Assembly (NCBI RefSeq): GCF_015245355.1
Contig: NZ_CP063311.1
Span: 3,074,468 to 3,138,467 of the forward strand
DNA from: Anabaenopsis elenkinii CCIBt3563
GTDB taxonomy: Bacteria; Cyanobacteriota; Cyanobacteriia; Cyanobacteriales; Nostocaceae
Direction: 5' to 3'
Length of the DNA: 64,000 nucleotides
This document shows positions 16,925 to 26,127 of this stretch, piece by piece. Both the position numbers and the translations under genes were made by a program. The stretch's first letter is position 1. Every line of letters begins with the position of its first letter. Under the pieces are notes generated by a model. It did no database searches, had not been told where the DNA came from, and worked only from the letters and a program-made list of their open reading frames with translations.

Positions 16925-17506
16925 ATGGAAAAGTATGAACTGAAACCAAATTCCGACCTCAGAAAGGCTAACTTGTCTGGCTGTGATCTAAGTATGATAG
17001 ACTTGAGGGATGCTGATCTAAGTGGGGCAAATCTAGCCTATAGTGTCCTGGTTATGGCGGATCTGCGGGGAGCTAATCTCACTGGGGCTAATCTCCGGGG
17101 AGCTAATCTAGAGGGCTGTAACCTGTTTAATACCTCCCTATGTGAAGCTGACCTGCGGGATACCTGCCTACAATGGGCTAACCTAGCTTATGCTAACCTG
17201 TGTAAGTCCAACTTGCAGGGAGCTAATCTAGAGGGAGCTAACCTGTGGAATACCTCTTTACAGGAAGTCAAGTTCGAGGGTATTAATGGTTCGAGAGTTA
17301 AAATAGATACCATGACAGTTAATGAACTGAATTGGAAACGAGCTAATCTGGAAAATAGCTTATTGAAAGTGGATGGGTCCTTAGATGGATACGGACATGG
17401 AGCAGCACAGCTGGATCAGTCAGGGGTAACATTAATCCAGAGTAAGCCTCCACTGGTGCCTATAATTTACTGGATTAGGAATTTACTGTCTAGGCGACAT
17501 GATTAG
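16925..17506 (+). CDS. Pentapeptide-repeat protein
   Basis: A 193-residue protein whose residues about 10-115 are nearly continuous A(D/N)LXX pentapeptides (for example ADLSGANLAYSVLVMADLRG and GANLTGANLRGANLEGCNL), predicted to form a right-handed quadrilateral beta-helix. The remainder has a few degenerate repeats and a hydrophobic C-terminal stretch (PLVPIIYWIRNLLS) that might touch membrane. There is no signal peptide. Function in cyanobacteria is mostly unknown; some family members mimic DNA and inhibit gyrase. ATG 16925 is the only sensible start. It stands alone between the uptake operon promoter and the IS607 element. Confidence 0.88.
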   Translation: MEKYELKPNSDLRKANLSGCDLSMIDLRDADLSGANLAYSVLVMADLRGANLTGANLRGANLEGCNLFNTSLCEADLRDTCLQWANLAYANLCKSNLQGANLEGANLWNTSLQEVKFEGINGSRVKIDTMTVNELNWKRANLENSLLKVDGSLDGYGHGAAQLDQSGVTLIQSKPPLVPIIYWIRNLLSRRHD

Positions 17507-17539
17507 ATCACTAGCGACCCTGATGATTATGGGGTGTAT

Positions 17540-17720
17540 CTGCTATATAAAACCTAGACAAAACTAGACTTTACTTTCTACTTCAATGGGAGCATGGGAG
17601 CAGTTATCCCTGGTGTAGACTTTCACGCCTTAGCCAGACGCGATAAATTAATTGCAGCGTTCAGATCCCTATCTATCTCAAAACTGCAGTTCTCGCAATG
17701 ATAAATTCTTTCGGACAAAG
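17540..17720 (-). ncRNA. Possible omega (re)RNA overlapping the tnpB 3' end
   Basis: TnpB nucleases use an RNA made from the 3' end of tnpB and the adjoining transposon end; its 3' guide comes from flanking DNA. By position the RNA should run on the minus strand from inside the last ~100 bases of tnpB to the element border near 17540. I see no single diagnostic hairpin, so this call rests on family knowledge and location only. Confidence 0.35.
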
Positions 17721-18702
17721 AAAGAATTTGTTGTTTATGTCCACAGTGAGAACAAGTTTTACTTGATGGATAAAATCTATCAGCAACTATAATTTCACAT
17801 CCAAATTTTTTAGCTTTATACTCTAGCTGACGCTTAAACTCATAAAACCCACAATCAGCTATTGCTTGGGCTAATTTATGATTAGACAACATTCCTGAAA
17901 CATTTAAATCTTCTATTACTATCTTCGCGTGGTTTTTGCATAAGTAAGTAGTAAGTTTATGAAGAGTATCTTTTCTCAGGTTTGCTATTCTTGTATGATG
18001 TCTAGCTAGTTTAATTTTAGCTTTATGCTTATTATTTGAACCTTTAGCTTTTCTGCAATAAACCTTAGATAATCTTTGCAGTTTAGCTAAGTTATGCTTG
18101 TAGTGCTTAGGATTAGCAAATATAACACCAGTGCTTAGTGTAGCTAATTCCTTAACTCCTAAATCAACACCAACAACATCATTATCTTTAATGGTTGGCA
18201 AGTATTCTTTTTCATAAGAAAATGCTATATACCAACTATCAGCAGTCCTAGAAATAGTAATACTTTTGCACGTGGTATGAGGTAATCCTTCATGAGTTTT
18301 TACCCATCCAATTGTTGGTAGTTTTATTGATGTGCCACCCACAGGAATTGGTTTACCACCTGCATCAATTGTAAAACTATCATTTTTACCTTTCTTTTTG
18401 AAGTTAGGATATTGAGACTGTCCTTGAAAAAATCTTTGGAAAGCTTCTCCTAAACTATCAAAAGCATATTGAGTGATTTTTTGACAAATACCTTTTTCTT
18501 TAATCCATGTCAACTCAGGTTTTACGTGATTATTAAAAAATTTCTTGAGGATATATTTGTTTGGCTTTAATCCATCTTTGTACAAATTTTGCCAAGTTGC
18601 TAAACCCCAATTATAGGTAAACCTGGCTATACCAGCGTGTTGAGCCATTAATATTTCTTGGGTTTTATTTAACTTGAGTTTTGTTTTAATGGATAAAAGC
18701 AT
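17623..18702 (-). CDS. tnpB: TnpB, RNA-guided nuclease of IS607-type transposon
   Basis: A 359-residue TnpB of the OrfB_IS605 family, the compact ancestor of Cas12. The N-terminal helix-turn-helix begins MLLSIKTKLKLNKTQEILM. RuvC residues are all present: Asp180 in VVGVDLGVKEL, Glu264 in IVIEDLNVSGM and Asp346 in DRDLNAAINL. The zinc finger has Cys317, Cys320, Cys336 and Cys339 (CSHCG ... CENC). Thus the nuclease looks intact. It cuts DNA next to a short transposon-associated motif as guided by the omega RNA, helping retention of the element. It follows tnpA with 9 bp between the genes, so they are probably co-transcribed. Confidence 0.93.
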   Translation of the reverse strand: MLLSIKTKLKLNKTQEILMAQHAGIARFTYNWGLATWQNLYKDGLKPNKYILKKFFNNHVKPELTWIKEKGICQKITQYAFDSLGEAFQRFFQGQSQYPNFKKKGKNDSFTIDAGGKPIPVGGTSIKLPTIGWVKTHEGLPHTTCKSITISRTADSWYIAFSYEKEYLPTIKDNDVVGVDLGVKELATLSTGVIFANPKHYKHNLAKLQRLSKVYCRKAKGSNNKHKAKIKLARHHTRIANLRKDTLHKLTTYLCKNHAKIVIEDLNVSGMLSNHKLAQAIADCGFYEFKRQLEYKAKKFGCEIIVADRFYPSSKTCSHCGHKQQILSLSERIYHCENCSFEIDRDLNAAINLSRLAKA

Positions 18703-18711
18703 TGCTCGACA

Positions 18712-19362
18712 TCAACACTGTATTTCTTTGCTGTCTAAGTCTGACATATCTTGTAGAGGTTTGTTAATAGCATTCTTAAGGCTATCCTTAATTTCTTTGG
18801 AGTAATTCCTCAATCCGTATAACCGGGAAGAAAAGCAGTGAATAATTGCCATTAAATCCTCTACTAATTCTTGCTGAGGCGATAAAGATTCCTGGTTTGC
18901 AACTATGATTTGACATCCCACAGAACTTGCTAATTCCATAATCAAGTCAAAAGCAAAACGACACATTCTGTCTTTATGTGCCACAACAATTGTTGATATT
19001 TCACCTTTAAGCATTGATAGAATAATTGATAAAAACTTTTTTCTCTTGAAGTTTAATCCACCTCCAATCTCTGAAACCCAGTCATCAACAGCCAATCCAC
19101 GATTCAAACAAAATGTTTCCATCGCGGATATTTGGTTTCTAAGTTCGGGTTTTTGACTACTCGAAGATACTCTACAATAAACAACTACTTTTCGTTTTGA
19201 TTCTACAGGTTTCAACCCTTGAGTAATTAATAAATCATCTTCAGTATAAAAACGATGCCCTGATAAGGTTCTTTTGGCTGGGAGTTTTCCTTCTACATCC
19301 CATCTTTGCAAGGTTTTAACTGAAACACCAATTTTTTTAGCAAATTCATGAGGCTTAAACAT
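18712..19362 (-). CDS. tnpA: IS607-family serine recombinase (transposase)
   Basis: A 216-residue small serine recombinase. Residues 1-50 are a MerR-like helix-turn-helix (PHEFAKKIGVSVKTLQRWD, SGHRFYTEDDL) that binds the element ends. The catalytic domain starts VVVYCRVSSSSQ, with the nucleophilic serine in the RVSS motif (about residues 66-67), followed by LRNQISAMETFC and IVVAHKDRMCRFAFDL, where the conserved arginine is visible. ATG 19362 gives the usual N-terminus; ATG 19374 in frame is also possible. Family members move DNA through a circular intermediate with little target specificity. It lies just upstream of tnpB in the same element. Confidence 0.92.
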   Translation of the reverse strand: MFKPHEFAKKIGVSVKTLQRWDVEGKLPAKRTLSGHRFYTEDDLLITQGLKPVESKRKVVVYCRVSSSSQKPELRNQISAMETFCLNRGLAVDDWVSEIGGGLNFKRKKFLSIILSMLKGEISTIVVAHKDRMCRFAFDLIMELASSVGCQIIVANQESLSPQQELVEDLMAIIHCFSSRLYGLRNYSKEIKDSLKNAINKPLQDMSDLDSKEIQC

Positions 19363-19376
19363 AAAATCACCCATAG

Positions 19377-19406
19377 GTTTGTCTATGAGTGTACACGTTT
19401 GTCTAT
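19377..19406. repeat. Direct repeat GTTTGTCTAT x2 at the IS607 end
   Basis: Two exact 10-bp copies, 20 bp apart start to start (19377-19386 and 19397-19406), directly upstream of tnpA. IS607 ends are known to carry short repeated binding motifs for the recombinase, and the spacing of two helical turns fits binding on one DNA face. A related sequence occurs near the other end of the element. Confidence 0.6.
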
Positions 19407-19575
19407 TAAACGGTCAACTTAGTAATACTCTAAGTAATATTTGTGATATCAAAAATTATTGATAATTTAGGTTACCTAAAATAAGCGATGGTCTCTCGGT
19501 AGGGAAAATCCCTAACTTTACCTCTGTGTGTTATAGCATTTCCCATGCTCGTGAGGTACAAAGTTGTTTAGTTTC

Positions 19576-19603
19576 AGGGAACAGGGAACAGGGAACAGGG
19601 AAT
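19576..19603. repeat. 7-bp tandem repeat (AGGGAAC) in the spacer 19.4-19.76 kb
   Basis: Three perfect AGGGAAC heptamers plus a fourth AGGGAAT. Similar GGGAACA-type heptamers occur inside MITE copy 1. The rest of this 320-bp spacer between the IS607 element and the AAA/PAS gene shows no gene or clear regulatory signal. Confidence 0.8.
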
Positions 19604-19759
19604 TGATGTGTACTTCATTAGCCTGAAAAAGGCTATATATAGTTTTTTCCATAAAAAAACGAATTTTTAATTACAGCATCTGAAAACCAATGTAAGTACA
19701 GTGGGTTAATATAGACTCATATACTACTTACAACTTAATACTGTAATATCACTGATGTG

Positions 19760-21712
19760 TCATTCCAGCCCGTGGCAATCAGTTGTCAGTTGGGGCTGAT
19801 ATTGACCGAAAGTACATGACCCGGAAATGCGTTCAGCTAGAGTGAATCCCAAGGATACAAACAGGGCTAAGGACACCAACCACAACAGCCTGGATTGCAG
19901 GCCAGTAGCCCGGCTCAGTGCCTGGTTGGCCAGTTGTAGCTGTTCTGTGCGTCGGGCTACGCGTTCCTCAAGTTCAGCGTTAACCCGGCTCAACTGCTGT
20001 TGGGCTTCAACGCCCTGGGTAATATCAATCATCACCCCCTCCCAAACTAGGGAACCGTCAGGGAAGACGCGGGGGTTAGATTCAATGGACACCCAGGTAA
20101 TTTTGTCTTGACTCAGTAAGCGTCCCCGCCACCGGAAGGGTAGATGATGATCTATGCAAGTCCGGTTAAGATCCAGGAGGGATTGACGCTCCTCTGGGTG
20201 AATAACTTCAATGGCCAAATCCTGGTTGGCCATAAACTCCTCGCGGCTAAAACCGCAAATCTCCAACCAGCGATCGCTCACAAAGGTGAAGTGGTTGGTT
20301 CCGTCTGGCTGGACTATGGTTATGTAGGTGCCAACGGTGATGTTGTCGGTGAGCAGTTTCAGTTGGGTGGCCCTTTGTTCCTCCACTAAGCGGGCGTTCA
20401 CCGCCTGTAAGCGCTCGGTTTCTAACTGTTGTTGAATTTCTTGCTGCTTTACCTCTAGGCTGGCCTGCAAAAACTCATAGTCTAGGGTGCTGATGTTCTT
20501 GTTGCGGACCCACTCTTGGGCATCCCCTAGAGCTTTTCCCCGTAATAACCAGGATGTATCAACTTTACCTGATGCCACCCACCCAGTTAGCATGGGGCTG
20601 TAGGGACGTAAACTATTTAGTTGTTGGGTGATCCACTCCTGATTAAAAATTTCGCGATAGATGGGATTTTTCACCTGGAGTTGTCCCTGGTGTTTGCGAA
20701 CTAAACCTGAGAGCAACAGATATATTTGTTCTTGACTGCCATCGGTGGCAATACCGCCCTGGGTTAAAATTTGCTGGTAAAGGGTTAGCAGTTTCCCGGC
20801 GCGTTCCTGGTCATATACAAGCCTATTGGCAATAGTCCGCAGGTGTTCTGGGTCATCTTGGCTTTCCCAGTTCTGGATGAGGTGCGATCGCACAATATGT
20901 GCAATCAATTCTGCTTCTCTCCCCGGGACTATTGCTGCTGGTGGGTATAACATCACCTGCTGACAGAGTTTTTGCGTCAGCAAGGGTTGGCCACCAGTCC
21001 AAAATAGAATGGCTTTGAGGATGGCCTGTGGATCTGTGGCTATAGCTTGTAAACCCTCGAGCAGGGGTTGTACTTCTTGGAGATGAAAGTCTTGCAGATG
21101 AATCCCATGACCAATGTTAAAGGGAGTGCGACTGCGATCGCAAATTAGCTCTGATGGGGTAACCACACCAAATAAAGCCCAGGTTAAGCGCCCATAGCCG
21201 GGTTTATCCGGGCGCATTTCATGACAAGAGCGGATAAAGGCAAAGAAATCATTAACAGGGAACTTTAAGCTGAGAATACTATCAATTTCATCAACAAAAA
21301 TAAATATCCGGGTTTCTGGTATGTGAGCTAATATTTCATCTATCAGTAAGTGAAATTGTTGGACTATGGGCAACATTTCCCAGGTTTGCCAAAAAGCTCT
21401 CAGATTCAGCTTGTCCAAAAGCTGAAGATTACGCAACAAGTCCAGCATTACCCCTCGATACCACTGCTGGTGAGTCACTTCTTCACAACCTAACTGGGTC
21501 ATATCTAAGTATACACACTTGTATTTTAGACCCTGAAGTTGTTGCTGCACTCGTACCCGGAGGCTAGATTTACCCATTTGCCTGGCGTTAAAGACGTAGC
21601 AAAATTTTCCAGCTAGTAGGGCATTATACAGTTCTTCATCCCCCTGTCGCCGAACATAGGTGGGGGTATTGTGGGGGAGGCTTCCTCCTACTTGGTAACA
21701 AGACTTAACCAT
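19760..21712 (-). CDS. AAA-like ATPase with PAS sensor domain and C-terminal membrane helix
   Basis: A 650-residue signalling protein. Residues about 1-340 are a STAND-like AAA_35 ATPase domain: SYVxR-type start (YQVGGSLPHNTPTYVRRQGD), Walker A FNARQMGKSSLRVRV, Walker B IFIFVDEIDSIL, and a GGQPLLTQKLCQQV segment. A coiled coil (about 445-480) precedes a PAS/PAC domain (about 485-590; HFTFVSDRWLEICGFSREEF, EGVMIDITQGVEA), then a second coiled coil and one transmembrane helix (LLWLVSLALFVSLGFTL) with a short tail. ATG 21712 overlaps the stop of the upstream AAA gene by 8 bp, showing translational coupling and a joint function. No output enzyme is attached; the C-terminus may contact membrane. 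Role unknown. Confidence 0.83.
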   Translation of the reverse strand: MVKSCYQVGGSLPHNTPTYVRRQGDEELYNALLAGKFCYVFNARQMGKSSLRVRVQQQLQGLKYKCVYLDMTQLGCEEVTHQQWYRGVMLDLLRNLQLLDKLNLRAFWQTWEMLPIVQQFHLLIDEILAHIPETRIFIFVDEIDSILSLKFPVNDFFAFIRSCHEMRPDKPGYGRLTWALFGVVTPSELICDRSRTPFNIGHGIHLQDFHLQEVQPLLEGLQAIATDPQAILKAILFWTGGQPLLTQKLCQQVMLYPPAAIVPGREAELIAHIVRSHLIQNWESQDDPEHLRTIANRLVYDQERAGKLLTLYQQILTQGGIATDGSQEQIYLLLSGLVRKHQGQLQVKNPIYREIFNQEWITQQLNSLRPYSPMLTGWVASGKVDTSWLLRGKALGDAQEWVRNKNISTLDYEFLQASLEVKQQEIQQQLETERLQAVNARLVEEQRATQLKLLTDNITVGTYITIVQPDGTNHFTFVSDRWLEICGFSREEFMANQDLAIEVIHPEERQSLLDLNRTCIDHHLPFRWRGRLLSQDKITWVSIESNPRVFPDGSLVWEGVMIDITQGVEAQQQLSRVNAELEERVARRTEQLQLANQALSRATGLQSRLLWLVSLALFVSLGFTLAERISGSCTFGQYQPQLTTDCHGLE

Positions 21713-23042
21713 AAAGGTTCTCGACCAGGTTATTGAAGTACTGACGATAAAGTTCACATCTTAAACTAGCCTGCATCCCGTTGACTTTCACTAAGCCCAT
21801 GCCTTCCAGGACGTATGCCTTTGTGATATCTATAGATACAGGTTCATGAGCAAACACTACCTGGGAGAATGCTGCCATTAACTGGTCATCATGTTGTAAA
21901 CTCAGCCACAGTTGCAATAAATAGTCATTATATATACCTTTGACTGTAGGCGCTTCTTCTAGTAATTGGGGTAAGGTTAGGTATCCTGATTGCAGCCAGT
22001 AGAATGCCACTTGCAACAGAAAAGGATGCCCCCCTACCATATTTACTAAGGGTTGGATATTGTCCAACTCAGTGATCCCAACCCCACTGAGGTGATAACA
22101 TTCAGCCAGTTCATAGGCTTGAGTGATGGTTAGTTCAGATAAGTTGAGGGCTAACCCGACATTAAATGGGGATTGATGGGACTCAATAGGTAAATCTAAC
22201 TCGGCTGAGTACGCCATAATCAGCCGCAACTTTTGCCAATGGTGATTAACTTTACCTTGTTCGTGCCAAGATCGCAACATAGTCAAGAAATTCTGAGCCA
22301 GACTAGGATACTTAACCAGATAGTGCAGCTTATCAATGGCTATCACCAAGGGATCTGAAATCTGATGCAAAAGGTACTCTTGCATATATGTTGTACAACT
22401 GAGTTTACTACCTGCTCCTGGAAACCAATACTCATTGAAATGAGGTGTTAAGTTTAACTGCTGACCAATAGCAAGGCAAAACCAACGGAGAAAAACATCA
22501 ATATCCCTAAAGGTTTCTTCATCAGCCTGTTGTATGTCCAGATACAATGTACGCATACCTCCCTCACGAACAGCCCCCATGATATGATTAATCAAAGAGG
22601 TCTTACCCATAGATTTAGGGGCTTTGATACGAACCAGTCCACCAGTCTGAAGAGTTGTGGCAATACCAAGATTTTCAATGGGGGGGCGCTTGATATAAAA
22701 GGGAGAACCCCAGGGTACGGGACTGTCAGGAAAACCTTGATCTGTTGACCTATGGGAGATTGGCGAATATTCATCCGCCTCACCATCGTCCCCGTCATAA
22801 ATGCTACTAAATATCCATCTGAGGTTCTTTTTAGTAACGTGACGGTCTAACTTCTCAGACAAAGAGAGCCAAAACCGGGAACCCACATCTTTGAGGTAGC
22901 CTACATCGTATCCTAGTTCGGCTGCCATCTGCCGATATAGCTTTCCCTCCCAGGTCTTCAAGAAGATTTGCTCCTCAGGATAGGTAAGATTTCTGGGATG
23001 AAAAATTTTTTTTACTAGTTCTAGAGCTTTTTGACTCTCCAT
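21705..23042 (-). CDS. AAA-like ATPase with N-terminal helix-turn-helix (vMAP-like)
   Basis: A 445-residue protein. Residues 1-85 form a helical domain (ALELVKKIFHPRNLTYPEEQ, LGYDVGYLKDVGSRFWLSLS) seen in cyanobacterial proteins annotated as vWA-MoxR-associated N-terminal HTH. Residues about 100-430 are an AAA_35 ATPase domain: PFYIKRPPIE, Walker A IKAPKSMGKTSLINHI, a Walker-B-like LVIAIDKLHYLV where the usual Asp-Glu is Asp-Lys, and VGGHPFLLQVAFYWL. It overlaps the PAS-containing partner by 8 bp. In this superfamily, related proteins take part in nucleotide-dependent conflict or signalling systems; here only the two ATPases are present. Altered Walker B suggests weak hydrolysis. Confidence 0.8.
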   Translation of the reverse strand: MESQKALELVKKIFHPRNLTYPEEQIFLKTWEGKLYRQMAAELGYDVGYLKDVGSRFWLSLSEKLDRHVTKKNLRWIFSSIYDGDDGEADEYSPISHRSTDQGFPDSPVPWGSPFYIKRPPIENLGIATTLQTGGLVRIKAPKSMGKTSLINHIMGAVREGGMRTLYLDIQQADEETFRDIDVFLRWFCLAIGQQLNLTPHFNEYWFPGAGSKLSCTTYMQEYLLHQISDPLVIAIDKLHYLVKYPSLAQNFLTMLRSWHEQGKVNHHWQKLRLIMAYSAELDLPIESHQSPFNVGLALNLSELTITQAYELAECYHLSGVGITELDNIQPLVNMVGGHPFLLQVAFYWLQSGYLTLPQLLEEAPTVKGIYNDYLLQLWLSLQHDDQLMAAFSQVVFAHEPVSIDITKAYVLEGMGLVKVNGMQASLRCELYRQYFNNLVENLYG

Positions 23043-23534
23043 GATTTACGAAACCATATAAGGGTGTTTGACTTCTCCCCCGGTTGCAACCTGTGGGGAT
23101 TCTCAACTGATGTTGCTACTCTGGAAGAAATCCTGGCTACGCAACGTTGACGATATGATTTATTGAATCGCATAAACAAATCATACCTTTGTGGCACAGT
23201 CAAAGATGCCCTACCCACATAGGCTAAATTTCAACCTAGCTGTGTGGCTACTTTTCTCATTATGTAAGATGAGCTAACCATCAAGACTTCTAGATAATAG
23301 ACTTTTTACAGGTAGGGGTGATCGCCTACCGTGTATTATTTTGATAGTGAAACTCTCCAAATTTCGCTTCTACAAAATTCACCACATTCTGGGGGTTCCC
23401 AAGTAAGGCTTTGCCAATATTCCCTTGTCAAAAAGTAATGATAATTTCATCCCATATGTATAATTAACGCTTCTCCTCCTAATATAAAGAGATACAATTC
23501 CAGATCCTCTAGCTTTGTTTAACCAGATTCATAT
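23043..23534. other. Divergent promoter spacer (490 bp)
   Basis: Spacer between the AAA pair (leftward) and the binding-protein/DUF4912 gene (rightward), so it should hold both promoters. It contains a 6-bp hairpin GGTAGG/CCTACC at 23311-23330 and otherwise AT-rich DNA. No gene was found. Confidence 0.5.
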
Positions 23535-26114
23535 ATGTGGCAACAAGAAAAAAAAGATAGTAAGATATTTAGTCTAGCATTATTGCTGTCTTTAGTTACT
23601 AACCCTCTGACAGTACCTGTGTTCGTACCGATACCCGTGGTGGCACAATCTCCTACTGACTCTTTCCTAGCGCCGCAAACAGTGAAAGATCAGACTACAA
23701 TCAAAATTGATGGTTCTATGAGTGTGGGAGCAATCAACCGCAGTTTAAAACAGAGTTTTGAGCAAGAGGTTTCTGGGACAAATGTAGAACTGGAAACTAA
23801 TGGCGCTGATGTCGCCATCTCAGCTTTACTCAGTGGCAATATTGATATAGCAGCCATCCCTCGGGGTTTGACTCCAGAGGAAGAAGCCCAAGGTCTGGCA
23901 CAATTACTGATTCACCGGGCAACAATTGCTATCATAGTTAGTCAAGATAATCCCTTTCAGGGGGGTTTGACTTCTGAACAATTCGCCAATATCTTCCGGG
24001 GTAATATTACCAACTGGTCAGAAGTTGGAGGTACGGATATTAATATTCGCTTCATTGACCGCCCAGTCAGCAGCGCCACCCGCAATACATTTCGCACCTA
24101 CCCAGGTTTTCGGGGAAATGAATTTACTACAGGCGAGAATGCTACCCTAGTCCCAGAGGACGATACTAGGGAAATTATCCAGCAACTGGGCAATGATGGT
24201 ATTAGCTATGCTATGGTTCATGATGTATCGCATCTGCCCGATGTACGGGTGATTCCTATCAATGAAACTTTACCAGATCAGCCTAACTATATCTATTCCC
24301 AGCCTTTGGTTTATGCTTACAAGCAAAATCCTGGACAGAGTGTAGTTAATTTTCTCCAGTTTACCCAGGCAGAATCAGGAAAGCAAGCCATAGAAACGGC
24401 CCTGGCTCGGGGAAAAGCACAAACAGCAGCAAGTTCCAACCCAGATACTCTGGTTGTATCTGATCGAGACCGGTCTCAAGAAGATATCCGTAGTTATTTT
24501 CAGATAGGTAAAATACCTTTATGGTGGCTTTTATTACCTACTCCTGTTGTAATTGCAATACTAATCTGGCTATTCAGGTCACGTTTAAGGACAGATTCTA
24601 AGAAGAAAGAGCCTGGTTATACTGATAAACCTAATCAGAAACAAGAGGAATCAACTGTGAGTAATGAGACCTCTGTAACTGCAACAAATACTATCAGGTC
24701 TGTTGTGGGTGAAACCGTTAATCACCAAGAACCGGTGAGAAATGGAAATTTAAATAATTATCCAGAAATGGAGTCCTTTGACGAATTTCCATCCCCCGGA
24801 GCTACAGATGCTCAAGTTTCAGAGGTGGTATTTAATGGGGAAAATTGCCAGAGCAAACACTCTCTTGAGCAAACAGCAGCACAACACCAACCAGAATTTG
24901 ATTTAAGTGAAAGTTTGCTACTAAGTGAAATTCCCTCGGATAAAGTCACAAATTTACCAGGTATATCCATGGATATTAGTGAAGAGATATTGAATATGGT
25001 AGCTGATGCAGCTGAACCCATGAATCATAGGAGGGTCTGTGATCAGCTAGAGGAGACAGATATTTTTGCAGACAGTGAAACCTTTGTAGAAATCGGGATT
25101 GACCATGAGGGTGAGGGGGAAGAAAATCCATTGTTGAATCATACCTTAGGGGATAGCTTGGCACTCGATGGGGATCGGAGTATAGTCCTCAAACCCCGCA
25201 ATGCACAATGGGCTTATGCGACTTGGTATATTGATCAAACTTGTCAAGAAGCATTGTCAAATCAAGGTGTCTCTCAATTATATTTGCGATTATATGATGT
25301 CACAGATTTAGACTTGAGTTATCAAACTCCCCAACTGCTAGAGGAATATGAATTAGAGTGGGAAATAACAGAGAAATATCTGCCGATTCCCCAAAGCGAT
25401 CGCAATTATATGGCCGCCATAGGTTACAATATAGGTGGTGATTGGGTGACTATCACCAGTTCTCAAAGGATTCGCGTCTTTGGTATACCCTTGACTGATA
25501 CCACAGATAAAAATATCCAAACAGCAACCACAAAATTTCTGGGTTTACCGCAAATAACTAATCAGAGCAGTCTGATCCTCCAACCCCGTACACCCAAGTG
25601 GGCTCATGCGACTTGGTACATTTGCCCAACTGACAAGGCAATATTGGAAAATAACAGCATCTCTCAATTATATCTGCGCTTATATGACGTTACGGGTTTA
25701 GACTTGAGTTATCAAACTCCCGGTCTGGTACAGCAGTATGAATGCAACGACATTACACCTAGTCGTTATGTGGGAATTCCCTTTACTGATCATGACTATA
25801 TTGCCGAAATAGGTTATATTACTGAAGGCCAGGCCTGGACAACAATCGTCCGTTCAGAAATAATTCGTGTATTTAGTCGTCCCCAAGCTGATTTTTGGTT
25901 GCTTACAGATAGTGAATTAATTATCCACGGGTCAACAGAACCTGGTGCAACGGTAAATATTGCTGGTAAACCCATAAAAGTCAAACCCGATGGTACATTT
26001 CACCTGCGCGTTCCTTTTGCCGAGGATTCTATGAATTATATCATCACAGCAACTGCTGCTAATGGGGAAAGTCAAACCATTGATAAGAAATTTTCTGTTG
26101 AAAATCATCAATAA
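23535..26114 (+). CDS. Phosphate-binding-protein-like domain fused to two DUF4912 domains
   Basis: An 859-residue exported, membrane-anchored protein with an unusual order of parts. After a signal peptide (to about residue 37, VVAQ) comes a PstS-like periplasmic domain (about 50-305): IDGSMSVGAINRSLKQSFEQ, IAAIPRGLTPEE, FANIFRGNITNWSEVGG and YIYSQPLVYAYK. A transmembrane helix (WWLLLPTPVVIAILIWLF, about 330-347) and a long acidic linker follow. Two DUF4912 domains (about 545-655 and 680-780) share PRNAQWAYATWYI and ISQLYLRLYDVTGLDLSYQT. The end is an Ig-like domain with GSTEPGATVNIAGKPI. The C-terminal half should lie on the other side of the membrane from the PstS-like domain, with 'DUF4912' probably cytoplasmic. 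Substrate and role are unknown; phosphate or another ligand sensing is inference. Confidence 0.82.
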   Translation: MWQQEKKDSKIFSLALLLSLVTNPLTVPVFVPIPVVAQSPTDSFLAPQTVKDQTTIKIDGSMSVGAINRSLKQSFEQEVSGTNVELETNGADVAISALLSGNIDIAAIPRGLTPEEEAQGLAQLLIHRATIAIIVSQDNPFQGGLTSEQFANIFRGNITNWSEVGGTDINIRFIDRPVSSATRNTFRTYPGFRGNEFTTGENATLVPEDDTREIIQQLGNDGISYAMVHDVSHLPDVRVIPINETLPDQPNYIYSQPLVYAYKQNPGQSVVNFLQFTQAESGKQAIETALARGKAQTAASSNPDTLVVSDRDRSQEDIRSYFQIGKIPLWWLLLPTPVVIAILIWLFRSRLRTDSKKKEPGYTDKPNQKQEESTVSNETSVTATNTIRSVVGETVNHQEPVRNGNLNNYPEMESFDEFPSPGATDAQVSEVVFNGENCQSKHSLEQTAAQHQPEFDLSESLLLSEIPSDKVTNLPGISMDISEEILNMVADAAEPMNHRRVCDQLEETDIFADSETFVEIGIDHEGEGEENPLLNHTLGDSLALDGDRSIVLKPRNAQWAYATWYIDQTCQEALSNQGVSQLYLRLYDVTDLDLSYQTPQLLEEYELEWEITEKYLPIPQSDRNYMAAIGYNIGGDWVTITSSQRIRVFGIPLTDTTDKNIQTATTKFLGLPQITNQSSLILQPRTPKWAHATWYICPTDKAILENNSISQLYLRLYDVTGLDLSYQTPGLVQQYECNDITPSRYVGIPFTDHDYIAEIGYITEGQAWTTIVRSEIIRVFSRPQADFWLLTDSELIIHGSTEPGATVNIAGKPIKVKPDGTFHLRVPFAEDSMNYIITATAANGESQTIDKKFSVENHQ

Positions 26115-26127
26115 TGATCACTTTTGT

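Larger units (their letters stand above)
17540..19440 (-). mobile_element. IS607-family insertion sequence (tnpA + tnpB), borders approximate
   Basis: The serine recombinase and TnpB genes in the same direction, 9 bp apart when counted from stop to start, are the standard IS607 layout. The end upstream of tnpA carries a twofold GTTTGTCTAT direct repeat (19377 and 19397), and a related TTTTGTCTAG sequence lies on the same strand at the other end (about 17555-17570), which helps to place the borders. IS607 elements have no terminal inverted repeats and make no target duplication, so exact ends cannot be read from one copy. Both genes look intact, so the element may be active. Confidence 0.75.
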
